Shown piece by piece: positions 1 through 7,320 of a stretch of DNA of 14,113 bases (positions are counted from its first letter, which is position 1; every line of letters starts with the position of its first letter). The notes beneath the pieces are model-generated. The model ran no database searches and was not told where the DNA came from. It saw nothing but the letters and a program-made list of their open reading frames with translations. The translations under genes and the position numbers were made by a program. This DNA is from Clostridiales bacterium UBA929 (lineage in GTDB: Bacteria; Bacillota; Clostridia; Oscillospirales; UBA929): assembly GCA_002293625.1 (NCBI GenBank), contig DBDP01000176.1:1-14113 (forward strand). The letters are read 5' to 3'.

Positions 1-917
1 GTTCAGGTTACGGAGGCTTTGGCGGGTTCCGTCCTCCAAGACCGGGATATCATCATCGGCCAAGCGGATTCTTCACTGGCTTCGCGATGGGGCGCATGTC
101 CGGCAACAGAGGCGGCGGGTACGCGCCGAACCCGGGCGGGAACCATCAGCCGGGCGTCGGCTGCGGATCCTCCGTGGGCGTGATTATCGTGATTATCGCT
201 ATAATCGTTGCCGCTTCTGTTTTCCTTTATAACGGAGGCAGCTTCAGCGGCGGGGCGGTCACGGCGTCTACCATAGAACGCGAAGCGCTTCCGGCGGGTT
301 TGGTCAACGAAACCGAATACTACACCGATGAAATCCGAATGATTGAGAACGCAACTGTGTTAACTTCCGGTATGAGGAGTTTTTACAGAAGTACCGGCGT
401 ACAGCCGCACCTCTACATCATCAATAATATTGATGATAACTTTAACCCTAGCGACGCGCAGTTCGATCAATTTGCGGACGCGACTTACGAAAGACTGTTC
501 ACCGACGAGGCGCATATCCTCTTGATTTTTCATGAGTATAACGGCAGATATAATCTGTGGTACTGGAACGGGGAACAGGCGGATACGCTTCTTGACCGTG
601 AAGCGGTGGACATCTTAATGGATTATATCGTGCGTTATTACCCCGATGAGAGCATGTCGGTTGATCTTGCGTTTTCCAAAGCCTTTGAAGACGCGGGAGA
701 GCGGATTATGAGCGTCACCACCTCCCCGTGGATTCCCGTGCTGATTGTTTTCGGGATTGTCATCGTGCTGGCGGTCGCGTTCTTCTGGTGGAAGGCGCAT
801 AAGAAGCAAAAGAACCTCGAAGCCGAGCAGACGCAAAAAATCTTCGAAACCCCGCTCGAAACCTTCGGCGACACCGAAGCCGAGGAACGGGCGAAAAAAT
901 ACGAAGACGAAGAGTAA
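1..917 (+). CDS. Gly-rich two-TM membrane protein with TPM-like domain (5' end outside window)
   Basis: Partial gene. The frame is open from base 3, so the first ATG in view (87) is probably internal; upstream codons give a Gly/Pro/Arg/His-rich stretch that continues past it. Numbered from that ATG: a Gly/Asn-rich segment (1-29), a membrane helix (about 30-48), an extracytoplasmic domain (about 60-205), a second helix (about 214-234), then a charged Lys/Glu-rich cytoplasmic tail. The middle domain resembles the TPM (UPF0603) fold: a beta strand around HLYIINNI, then ILLIF, then a helix-rich end with SVDLAFSKAFEDAGERI. Family members act in membrane protein quality control or envelope stress, but no catalytic residue can be assigned here. 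It sits 15 bp before pspA, recalling the Bacillus subtilis ydjF-ydjG-ydjH cluster, where a PspA homologue accompanies a UPF0603 protein. The TPM assignment is by pattern and is moderate. Confidence 0.7.
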   Translation, partial: SGYGGFGGFRPPRPGYHHRPSGFFTGFAMGRMSGNRGGGYAPNPGGNHQPGVGCGSSVGVIIVIIAIIVAASVFLYNGGSFSGGAVTASTIEREALPAGLVNETEYYTDEIRMIENATVLTSGMRSFYRSTGVQPHLYIINNIDDNFNPSDAQFDQFADATYERLFTDEAHILLIFHEYNGRYNLWYWNGEQADTLLDREAVDILMDYIVRYYPDESMSVDLAFSKAFEDAGERIMSVTTSPWIPVLIVFGIVIVLAVAFFWWKAHKKQKNLEAEQTQKIFETPLETFGDTEAEERAKKYEDEE

Positions 918-932
918 AGGAGAGAAACACAC

Positions 933-1616
933 ATGGGTATCCTATCAAGATTCGGCGACATCATTTCCTCAAACATCAACGCGCTGCTGGACAAAGCGGA
1001 AGACCCGGCGAAAATGATCGACGAATACATGCGCAAAGCCGTCAAAGACTTGGCGGAGGTCAAGGAAGAGACGGCGGGCGTGATGGCGGAGGAGAGCCGC
1101 ACCAAGCGTCTCGCCGACGAGAACGCGGCGCAGGTCGCGAAGTACGCCGACTTAGCAAAAAAAGCGCTTGTGGCGGGCAATGAAGACGACGCGCGGGTGT
1201 TTTTGGGCAAGAAGCAGGAACTGGAGAGCACCGGAGCCGGCCTGCAAACCGCTTACGCCGCCGCGCACGCGAACGCCGTGAAGATGCGCGAACTGCATGA
1301 CAAATTGGCAAACGACATCAGCACCCTCCAGTCCCGCAGCCAGACGATCAAGGCGAAGGTCGCTGTGGCGAAGACGCAGGAGCGCGTCAACAAGATGGGT
1401 GCGTCCGCCGACAAACTGGAAGGCAGCCTCGGCGCGTTCTCGCGGATGGAGGAGAAGGCCGACCGTATGCTCGATAAAGCCAACGCGATGAGCGAGCTGA
1501 ACAGCGCCGCCGTCGACGAAGCGAAAGAGCTGGAGCTGAAGTACAAGGGCGCCTCAGCCAGCGCGTCGGTTGAGGACGAACTGGCCGCGATGAAAGCGAA
1601 ACTGGGGTTCGAATAA
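933..1616 (+). CDS. pspA: PspA/IM30 family phage shock protein A
   Basis: A 227-residue protein, the usual size for PspA/IM30/Vipp1. These peripheral membrane proteins assemble into rings or rods and stabilise damaged membranes (family knowledge). Seen here: the amphipathic N-terminal helix (MGILSRFGDIISSNINALLD), the conserved start of the coiled coil with EDPAKMIDEYMR (23-33), then almost unbroken Ala/Lys/Glu-rich helix to about 200, and a short C-terminal helix (EDELAAMKAKLG). There is no signal peptide or membrane span. The ATG at 933 follows AAAGGAGA, which overlaps the stop of the upstream gene, so the two are very probably co-transcribed. No PspF or LiaRS regulator is visible nearby. 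The convergent neighbour is phoR. Confidence 0.93.
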   Translation: MGILSRFGDIISSNINALLDKAEDPAKMIDEYMRKAVKDLAEVKEETAGVMAEESRTKRLADENAAQVAKYADLAKKALVAGNEDDARVFLGKKQELESTGAGLQTAYAAAHANAVKMRELHDKLANDISTLQSRSQTIKAKVAVAKTQERVNKMGASADKLEGSLGAFSRMEEKADRMLDKANAMSELNSAAVDEAKELELKYKGASASASVEDELAAMKAKLGFE

Positions 1617-1619
1617 TGT

Positions 1620-1678
1620 GGTAGGGGACGATGGCAATCGTCCTGTTTCCTCCGTACGGGCGATTCACGAATCGCCCC
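1620..1678. repeat. Modular hairpin repeat, copy R1
   Basis: Fills the 63-bp gap between convergent pspA and phoR. It contains two perfect inverted repeats: GGACGAT-GGCA-ATCGTCC (1626-1643) and GGGCGATTC-AC-GAATCGCCC (1658-1677), joined by a CTGTTTCCTCCGTA linker. The first stem and linker recur almost exactly at 8363; the second stem type recurs at 9440. No T-tract follows either hairpin on either strand, so it is not a canonical intrinsic terminator, although its position at a convergent junction would suit transcript-end formation. Confidence 0.75.
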
Positions 1679-1679
1679 C

Positions 1680-3299
1680 CTACACCGGCAGCCAGCACAC
1701 CACTGTCGTTCCCGCGCAGGCGGCGCTTTCCAGCTCAACCCGCCCTCCGTGATGCTCGGCGATATGTTTTACAATCGACAACCCTAAGCCGGTGCCGCCT
1801 GTTTTTTTGGAGCGGGAGCCGTCCACGCGGTAAAAACGCTCAAACACACGCTCGTGATGCTCCGGCTGGATTCCGATGCCGGTGTCGGAAACAGCGATTC
1901 TGCATTGGCGGTACTCCAGCGCCGCCGTTACGGTCACGCTGCCGCCGTCATGGTTGTATTTAACGCCGTTGTCAATCAGGTTGAACAGCAGCTCGTCAAT
2001 CATCCGGCGGTTCGCCGTAATATCAAAGTCTCCGCCTTCTACGTGAATGGCAACGTTCTTTTTGTTATCACGCAGCGCGCCCGCCGCCGATTCGGCCAGT
2101 TCTCTGAAATTGAATCGTGTAAACTCCTGCCGCACGCCACCCTCGTCAAACTCCGAGAGGCGGATGATGTCGGTGATGATGTTAATCAGGCGCTTCGCCT
2201 GCTCGGAAATCCGGGCGGCGAAGTCTTTGATATTCGCGTCTTTCGCCATGCCGTTCTCGATCATTTCGGACAGCGCGGTGATTGACGTCAGCGGCGTTTT
2301 CAGCTCGTGGGACACATTGGCGGAAAACTCGCGGCGCTGACGCTCCGCCCTGTGGCGCTCGGTTGTATCGAAGAAGAGTATGACGGCACCCCCGCCGTGT
2401 ACGGGACTGAAATACACGTCGTAACGTTTGCCGCCGTTCTCATAGGCAACGGCGGCGTTTTCGCCGGACAGGCATTGCTTTACGCCCTTCTGAAAGTCAA
2501 GGTCACGGCAGACATGCTGGATGTTTTTTGCCGCGATGCCGCCGAACAGATTCTCCACGCTCTTGTTGGCGGAGAGTACCGTGCCGTTTTGATCCAGCAG
2601 GATCAAGCCCTCACGCATATTGTCTATGATCGCGGCGATCGTGTCGGCGCGGTTGGTCAGCGCGTCGATTTGGCGGCTGATCTCCCGCTTCTGCTCGGCG
2701 ATCTTTTGGGAGTACGGCAGCAATTCGTCATACACGGGCGTATTTTCCCCGTCAAGATTGAGGGTATCAAACGGACGGACAATCTGCCCGGTCAGTCTGC
2801 GGGCGATCGCGTTCGCGAGCAGCAGGATCAACGCCGTCACGAGGAAGATGACGGGCAGCGAGGCCGTGAAGACGCCCGAAATCGCGCCGACCGCTTTGGA
2901 CAGGCGCAGCACGGAGCCGTCCTCCAAACGCACGGCGTAATAGTACGTTTCCGTCTTGCGTGTGTCGGAAAAGCGGGTGGCTTCTCCCGTGCCGTTTTGA
3001 AACGCCTCTTGTATCTCTTCTCGGTCGCTGTGGTTTTCCAGCTGCCCGGGCAGGCTCTCAAACAATACCGTTCCGTCCGGCGCGACGACGGTCATACGCA
3101 GCGCGGCGACGCCGAGCGCTTCCTCCGGCAGGGTGCCGGAACGGTTCAGGAATCCGGCGAACAGAGTCGCGCTGTCTTTAATCGACTCCTCCTCCCGGTT
3201 CCGTGAGAAGGAATAAAAAAAGAAGCTCAGAAGCGCGGAAAGAAGAAGGATGCCGGGCAGCGCCAAGCCGAGAAAACTCCGGTAAATACGTTTCCTCAT
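1680..3299 (-). CDS. phoR: PhoR-type membrane sensor histidine kinase
   Basis: A 539-residue sensor kinase that autophosphorylates and passes phosphate to the response regulator encoded just upstream. Domains in order: TM1 (about 9-31), an extracytoplasmic sensor segment (about 33-140), TM2 (about 144-166), a HAMP-like linker, a PAS domain (about 215-315, with MREGLILLDQNGTVLSAN), HisKA with phosphoacceptor His331 in SANVSHELKTPLTSI, and HATPase_c with N-box LLFNLIDNGVKYN (438-449), G1 DTGIGI (472-477) and G2 GGTGLGLSI (501-509). This TM-PAS-HisKA-HATPase layout is that of Gram-positive PhoR/WalK kinases. Its ATG overlaps the regulator stop (ATGA, 3299-3296), so the pair is translationally coupled. 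The PhoR role rests on its place in the pst-phoU cluster; length and motifs are intact. Confidence 0.92.
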   Translation of the reverse strand: MRKRIYRSFLGLALPGILLLSALLSFFFYSFSRNREEESIKDSATLFAGFLNRSGTLPEEALGVAALRMTVVAPDGTVLFESLPGQLENHSDREEIQEAFQNGTGEATRFSDTRKTETYYYAVRLEDGSVLRLSKAVGAISGVFTASLPVIFLVTALILLLANAIARRLTGQIVRPFDTLNLDGENTPVYDELLPYSQKIAEQKREISRQIDALTNRADTIAAIIDNMREGLILLDQNGTVLSANKSVENLFGGIAAKNIQHVCRDLDFQKGVKQCLSGENAAVAYENGGKRYDVYFSPVHGGGAVILFFDTTERHRAERQRREFSANVSHELKTPLTSITALSEMIENGMAKDANIKDFAARISEQAKRLINIITDIIRLSEFDEGGVRQEFTRFNFRELAESAAGALRDNKKNVAIHVEGGDFDITANRRMIDELLFNLIDNGVKYNHDGGSVTVTAALEYRQCRIAVSDTGIGIQPEHHERVFERFYRVDGSRSKKTGGTGLGLSIVKHIAEHHGGRVELESAACAGTTVVCWLPV

Positions 3300-3973
3300 A
3301 CGCCTTCCCCCAATTTGTAGCCTACGTTTCGCACGGTTTGGATCTGCGCGCCCGCGTCGCCCAGCTTTTGGCGGAGCGTTCGGATGTGCATATCGAGCGT
3401 CCGGCTTTCTCCCTCGAAGTCAAATCCCCAGACAGTCTCCATGATGCGGTCGCGGCTCATCGACAGTCCCGCGTTCAACGCGAGATAATGTAAAAGCTCA
3501 TACTCTTTGTATGTCAAGGCAATCTGCTTGCTCTCGGCGTACACTTCGCGCCGGGCGTGGTCGATCATCAGCTTCCCGACGTTCAGCACGTTCGGATCCT
3601 TTACGTCTCCCGCATACCTCCGCAGCACGGCATTGACGCGGGAAATCAGCTCCATCACCCCAAAGGGTTTTGTCACGTAGTCGTCCGCGCCCGCGTCCAA
3701 CCCCGTGACTTTGTCGAACTCGCTTCCCTTTGCCGTCAGCATAATCACGGGCAGCGCCTTTGTCTGCGGAGCCGAACGCAGCCGCTTGAGAATCGCGAGA
3801 CCGTTTTCTTCCGGCAACATGATGTCCAGCAGCAGAAGGTCGAACCGCTCCGCCGACGCGAAAAAATCCGCGCCGGTTTCAAATCCCGCAGTCAGGAAGC
3901 CCGTCGCTTGCAGCGCGTACAGCACAATATCCCGAATGCTTTCGTCGTCCTCGATGATGGCGATTCTTTTCAA
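3296..3973 (-). CDS. phoP: PhoP/PhoB-type OmpR-family response regulator
   Basis: A 225-residue DNA-binding response regulator, assuming the TTG at 3973. Receiver domain: acidic pocket E8-D9-D10, phosphoacceptor Asp50 (FDLLLLDIMLP), Thr80 (VIMLTAK) and Lys102 (TKPF). The OmpR-type winged helix covers about 127-223, with LTYKEYELLHYLALNAG, the SRTLDMHIRTLRQKLG recognition region and the terminal TVRNVGYKL. A GTG at 4015 would add 14 unconserved residues and a longer overlap with phoU; TTG puts the standard KRIAIIEDD start at residue 2 and makes a 4-nt TTGA overlap with the phoU stop. It probably activates the pst promoter through the TTTTACA repeats at 8301-8341 when phosphorylated (inference). 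Phosphate specificity is inferred from context. Confidence 0.92.
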   Translation of the reverse strand: MKRIAIIEDDESIRDIVLYALQATGFLTAGFETGADFFASAERFDLLLLDIMLPEENGLAILKRLRSAPQTKALPVIMLTAKGSEFDKVTGLDAGADDYVTKPFGVMELISRVNAVLRRYAGDVKDPNVLNVGKLMIDHARREVYAESKQIALTYKEYELLHYLALNAGLSMSRDRIMETVWGFDFEGESRTLDMHIRTLRQKLGDAGAQIQTVRNVGYKLGEGV

Positions 3974-4626
3974 TCCTTCACCCCATGCTTGCCCGTGATG
4001 GAAAACACGACCCACTCCGCGATATTCACCGCGTGATCGCCAATCCGCTCAAAGTATTTCGCGACCATCATTAGGTCGACCGCCTGCTCGCCGTCCGCGC
4101 TTCCGTCACGGATATGCTGTATCCAGTCGCTCTTTACCGTATTGAAGAGCGTATCCACCACATCGTCCGAATCGATGACCGAACGCGCGAGTTCCAAATC
4201 CTTTTTCACGAATGCGTCGATGCTGTCTGTCACCATCTTTGCCGTCGCTTCCGCCATTTGCGGAATATGCTCCAGCGTTTTCGCGTACGGAACGCCCGCC
4301 AGCAGCAAAGTGATTTCCGATATATCGGCCGCTTGGTCGCCGATACGCTCCATATCGGTGATCATCTTCAGCGCCGAGGAGATCAGCCGCAGGTCTTTCG
4401 CCACCGGCTGCTGCTGTAATAAAAGTTTCAGGCAAAGAGCCTCTATGTCTTTCTCCATCTGATCCACTTCGTTGTCAAACGCCACGGCGCGCCGAGCAAG
4501 CGCGCCGTCTTGCTTCATAAGCGCGTCCACAGCCAGCCCGATGGCCTTCTCGATCATCGCGCCCATCTCAATGAGCATGTCGTTCAGCCGCGCAAGCTGC
4601 GCGTCGAATTTACCCCGCATAATCAC
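3970..4626 (-). CDS. phoU: PhoU phosphate signalling protein
   Basis: A 218-residue cytoplasmic, all-helical protein with two PhoU repeats. Each repeat carries the metal-binding signature: DMERIGDQAADI (91-102) and YFERIGDHAVNI (191-202). PhoU links the state of the PstSCAB transporter to PhoR, keeping the kinase quiet when phosphate is plentiful (family knowledge). Start choice: the GTG at 4626 forms a GTGA overlap with the pstB stop and lies 5 nt after GGAAGG; an in-frame ATG at 4620, two codons on, is possible but 11 nt from that motif. The 3' end overlaps the phoP TTG by 4 nt. Length and motifs are normal. Confidence 0.95.
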   Translation of the reverse strand: MIMRGKFDAQLARLNDMLIEMGAMIEKAIGLAVDALMKQDGALARRAVAFDNEVDQMEKDIEALCLKLLLQQQPVAKDLRLISSALKMITDMERIGDQAADISEITLLLAGVPYAKTLEHIPQMAEATAKMVTDSIDAFVKKDLELARSVIDSDDVVDTLFNTVKSDWIQHIRDGSADGEQAVDLMMVAKYFERIGDHAVNIAEWVVFSITGKHGVKD

Positions 4627-5372
4627 CCAAACCTTCCCGTGATGTAGTCCTCTGTGCGTTTGTCGGAAGGGAGCGAAAAAACCCGTTCGGTTTCGCCGGA
4701 CTCCACCAGCTCCCCCAACAGAAAAAACGCCGTCTTGTCGGAGATGCGCGTCGCCTGCTGCATATTATGCGTCACAATCACCACAGTATAGTCACGTTTC
4801 AGCTCGAGGACAAGGTCTTCAATCTTCGATGTCGAAATCGGGTCGAGCGCGCTCGTCGGCTCATCCATCAACAGCACTTCGGGCGATACGGCCAGTGCGC
4901 GTGCGATGCAAAGGCGCTGCTGCTGACCGCCGGACAGACCCAGCGCGCTTTTGAAAAGGCGGTCTTTAACTTCATCCCATATCGCGGCGCCGCGCAGGGC
5001 GTTTTCCACAATGCCGTCCAGTTCGCCCTTACGCTTCACGCCGTGGGTGCGCGGACCGAACGCCACGTTGTCGTAAACGCTCATCGGGAACGGGTTGGGT
5101 TTTTGGAACACCATCCCCACCCGCTTCCGCAGCAGGTTGACGTTGAGGTTGCCAAAAATGTCCTCGCCGTCAAGCAGAATGTCGCCGGTGACCTTACAGC
5201 CCTCCACAAGGTCGTTCATGCGGTTCAGCGTTTTAATCAGCGTAGACTTGCCGCAGCCGGACGGACCGATAAACGCGGTGATACGATTCGTCTCGATGTC
5301 GAGACTGACGTCTTTTAACGCCTGAAAATCATGATACCAAAGGTTAACGCCGCGTATTACAAATTTATTCAT
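4623..5372 (-). CDS. pstB: Phosphate ABC transporter ATP-binding protein PstB
   Basis: A 249-residue ABC ATPase that drives phosphate import. All nucleotide-binding motifs are intact: Walker A GPSGCGKST (36-44), Q-loop Gln90 in GMVFQKPNPFPMSVYDN (typical of PstB), signature LSGGQ (146-150), Walker B VLLMDEP (166-172) with Glu171, and H-loop His202 (VTHNMQQA). The PstB-specific LIKTLNRMNDLVEG stretch after Walker A separates it from other ABC proteins of this size. A strong GGAGG inside the end of pstA lies 6 nt before the ATG, with only 3 nt between the genes. The stop overlaps the phoU GTG. Confidence 0.98.
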   Translation of the reverse strand: MNKFVIRGVNLWYHDFQALKDVSLDIETNRITAFIGPSGCGKSTLIKTLNRMNDLVEGCKVTGDILLDGEDIFGNLNVNLLRKRVGMVFQKPNPFPMSVYDNVAFGPRTHGVKRKGELDGIVENALRGAAIWDEVKDRLFKSALGLSGGQQQRLCIARALAVSPEVLLMDEPTSALDPISTSKIEDLVLELKRDYTVVIVTHNMQQATRISDKTAFFLLGELVESGETERVFSLPSDKRTEDYITGRFG

Positions 5373-5375
5373 GGC

Positions 5376-6212
5376 TCACCTCCGCAGGAAGCGCCGCTCA
5401 ATCCGGGACGAAAGCGCGTTGATCCCGATCACCAGCGCAAGCAGGACAACAGCCGTGGCGTAGGCTTCGTTTCGGTTATGACCCTGCCCCGACAGCTTCA
5501 AAACGTGCATCGCGAGTGTCCGTCCCGAAGATAACAAACCGTCCGGCAGCTTAAAAACGTCGCCGATCGTGAAAATCAGCGCCGCCGTCTCCCCGACGAT
5601 CCGCCCGACGGCCAAAACGACACCGGCGAAGATGCCGGGCGTCGCGGAAGGGAGAATCACGCGGAACACCGTGCGCATCCGCCCCGCGCCAAGTCCGAAC
5701 GAACCCTCACGGTAAGCGTCGGGGATGGCTTTGAGGCTTTCCTCGGTGGTGCGCATAATCAGCGGCAAAATCATAATAGCGAGCGTGAAGCAGCCTGTCA
5801 AGATCGATTTCCCGAGTGTCCCGGCAAAGAAGATGTAGCCGAACAGACCGTAAACGATCGACGGGATGCCGGAGAGCGTCTCCGCTGTCATGCGGATAAC
5901 CCGCACAAACCTGCTGTCCCTCGGCGCGTACTCCACCAAATAGATAGCGGTGAACACCCCGAACGGCACCGCGATCAGCAATGTCAGCCCCACCATTAAA
6001 ATCGTCGTAACCAGAGGGGGAAAGAGCGATATCTGGTCGGGATCCCGAACGGCAAACAGCGAGAGCTTGATGTGCGGCACGCCTTTGATGAGGATAAAGA
6101 CAATCAGGTAGAGTAAGACAGCCACGGTAATCAGTCCCGCGCCCCACACCAATAGAAAACGCAGCCAGTCCGACGGCTTTCTAAAAAAGCCGGATTTTTT
6201 ATCTGCCGTCAT
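5376..6212 (-). CDS. pstA: Phosphate ABC transporter permease PstA
   Basis: A 278-residue integral membrane permease. Visible are an N-terminal helix (about 19-43), several further helices (about six in all), and the cytoplasmic EAA loop that contacts PstB (about 158-187, with EESLKAIPDAYREG and GRMRTVFRVILP). AETLSGIPSIVYGLFG (110-125) and GRIVGETAALIFT are typical PstA segments. It pairs with PstC to form the channel. Its ATG overlaps the pstC stop (ATGA, 6212-6209), so translation is coupled. Normal length, no defects seen. Confidence 0.97.
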   Translation of the reverse strand: MTADKKSGFFRKPSDWLRFLLVWGAGLITVAVLLYLIVFILIKGVPHIKLSLFAVRDPDQISLFPPLVTTILMVGLTLLIAVPFGVFTAIYLVEYAPRDSRFVRVIRMTAETLSGIPSIVYGLFGYIFFAGTLGKSILTGCFTLAIMILPLIMRTTEESLKAIPDAYREGSFGLGAGRMRTVFRVILPSATPGIFAGVVLAVGRIVGETAALIFTIGDVFKLPDGLLSSGRTLAMHVLKLSGQGHNRNEAYATAVVLLALVIGINALSSRIERRFLRR

Positions 6213-7153
6213 GACACCGCCCCCTTAACCGAGGGTTTTCTGCGATGCCCGTTATCTAAAGAGGAGGGCTTTTTGCGACGTTCGTTGTTTAGAATTGAAA
6301 AGAGGGTATTGATCAGCAGAATGAAAACAAACAGCACGACGCCCGTGGCGATCAGCGCGCCGTTATGCAGGCTGCCCCGCTCGACATACCCCATCTCGAT
6401 CACGATTTGGGTCGTCATCGTGCGCGCGCCTTTCAAAAATTCATAAGGCATTCGCAGCACCGTCTGGTTGCCCGCCACCATTTTCACCGCCATCGTCTCG
6501 CCGATTGCGCGCCCGATACCCAAAATGACCGCCGCCATCACGCCGGAACGCGCCGCCGGCAAGACAATCTTAAACACGGCGCGTTCGTGACTCGCGCCCA
6601 GCGCCACCGCTCCTTCATACAGCTCCTGCGGCACGGCGCGGAGATTGGTTTCGGCGATGTTGATCACCGTTGGCAGAATCATGATCGCGAGCAGCACGGA
6701 GGCTGCCAGCATCGTCTCGCCGTTGGGGAGGCGGAATGTTTCGCCGAACGTGTCGAAAATCAGCGGAACCAGCACCATCATGCCGAAGAACCCGTAAATC
6801 ACCGAGGGAATCCCCGCCATTAGGTTTACGGCGGGTTTCAAAACACGGTAAAGCGCCTTCGGGCACATCCGCGCCATGAAAATAGCGGCGAGGATACCGA
6901 TCGGAACCCCCAAGAGAATCGCGCCCGCCGTGATATACACGCTGCCGAGGATCATCGGCAGGATGCCGAAAGACGGTTCGGCGTTCGTCGGCTTCCACTC
7001 CGTCCCGAGCAAAAAATCCAAGAACCCGATCTCCGCCATAGACGGCACGCCGCTCGCAAACAAAAAGACGCAAATCAGCGCGACCGCCAAAACAGACACC
7101 AGCGCCGCCGCGAAAAACACGGCGCGCATGGTTTTCTCGCGTTTCAATCCCAT
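6209..7153 (-). CDS. pstC: Phosphate ABC transporter permease PstC
   Basis: A 314-residue membrane permease, partner of PstA. The N-terminal helix (about 10-33) is followed by the PstC-type outer loop FLDFLLGTEWKPTNAEPSFG (44-63), further helices, LMAGIPSVIYGFFG (111-124), the EAA loop (about 168-191, LRAVPQELYEGAVALGAS) and IGRAIGETMAVKMVAGN. Start: the frame is open to 7258, but the ATG at 7153 has GGGAGG upstream (11-nt gap) and gives the normal N-terminus; the extra upstream residues would be encoded by the structured pstS-pstC intergenic element and look non-coding. It ends with a basic tail rich in RRKK/HRRK, and its stop overlaps the pstA ATG. Confidence 0.95.
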   Translation of the reverse strand: MGLKREKTMRAVFFAAALVSVLAVALICVFLFASGVPSMAEIGFLDFLLGTEWKPTNAEPSFGILPMILGSVYITAGAILLGVPIGILAAIFMARMCPKALYRVLKPAVNLMAGIPSVIYGFFGMMVLVPLIFDTFGETFRLPNGETMLAASVLLAIMILPTVINIAETNLRAVPQELYEGAVALGASHERAVFKIVLPAARSGVMAAVILGIGRAIGETMAVKMVAGNQTVLRMPYEFLKGARTMTTQIVIEMGYVERGSLHNGALIATGVVLFVFILLINTLFSILNNERRKKPSSLDNGHRRKPSVKGAVS

Positions 7154-7182
7154 GACAGAAAATCCCTCCCGAAACCCCATAA

Positions 7183-7204
7183 GGGACGCCGTATCCGGCG
7201 TCCC
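7183..7204. repeat. Perfect 9-bp hairpin upstream of pstC
   Basis: GGGACGCCG-TATC-CGGCGTCCC forms a 9-bp stem with a 4-nt loop, 30 nt before the pstC ATG. In the pst transcript (minus strand) it is followed only by TTATGGGG, so a strong terminator is unlikely. It could act as an attenuator, a 3' stabiliser for processed pstS mRNA, or part of the adjoining repeat element. Confidence 0.6.
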
Positions 7205-7218
7205 CGGGCTTGCTGGCA

Positions 7219-7319
7219 TGTTGAAAATTGCCCGCTCCGGCTTGCGACACCGCGGCATAGCCGCCTGCTCGCAAGCGCTTCGCTCGTTCGCCTTGCAGGC
7301 GAACAGGCATTTTTCAACA
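7219..7319. repeat. Branched inverted-repeat element between pstS and pstC
   Basis: A 101-bp element starting two bases after the pstS stop. The outer 14-nt arms, TGTTGAAAATTGCC (7219-7232) and the complement of TGTTGAAAAATGCC (7306-7319), differ at one position. Inside lie two further stems: CTTGCGA (7241-7247) with TCGCAAG (7269-7275), enclosing GCGGC-ATA-GCCGC (7252-7264); and GTTCGCC-TTGCA-GGCGAAC (7286-7304). The whole would fold as a multibranched RNA or cruciform. It could be a small repeat (MITE- or REP-like) or a native attenuator lowering pstCAB relative to pstS. No target-site duplication is visible at its edges. Confidence 0.75.
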
Positions 7320-7320
7320 C

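Noticed and set aside
1658..1677. Classic intrinsic terminator between pspA and phoR
   Set aside because: The stem is strong but no T-run follows on either strand, so it was recorded as a repeat.
2307..3206. Long plus-strand open frame (299 codons) opposite phoR
   Set aside because: It lies entirely within the intact histidine kinase gene, has no family resemblance and is of the composition typical of antisense shadows.
7154..7258. N-terminal extension of PstC to 7258
   Set aside because: The extra codons read through the inverted-repeat element and the 9-bp hairpin; the ATG at 7153 has a purine-rich ribosome binding site and gives the normal N-terminus.
7219..7319. tRNA or other known structured RNA from the branched fold
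   Set aside because: Despite the multibranched shape there is no T-loop, anticodon arm or CCA-type acceptor pattern; the outer arms look like terminal inverted repeats instead.
7219..7319. Insertion sequence or MITE with target-site duplication
   Set aside because: The flanks (left ...GCTGGCA, right CTTAGTTA...) share no short duplication, and no transposase is in the window; a mobile origin is possible but unsupported.
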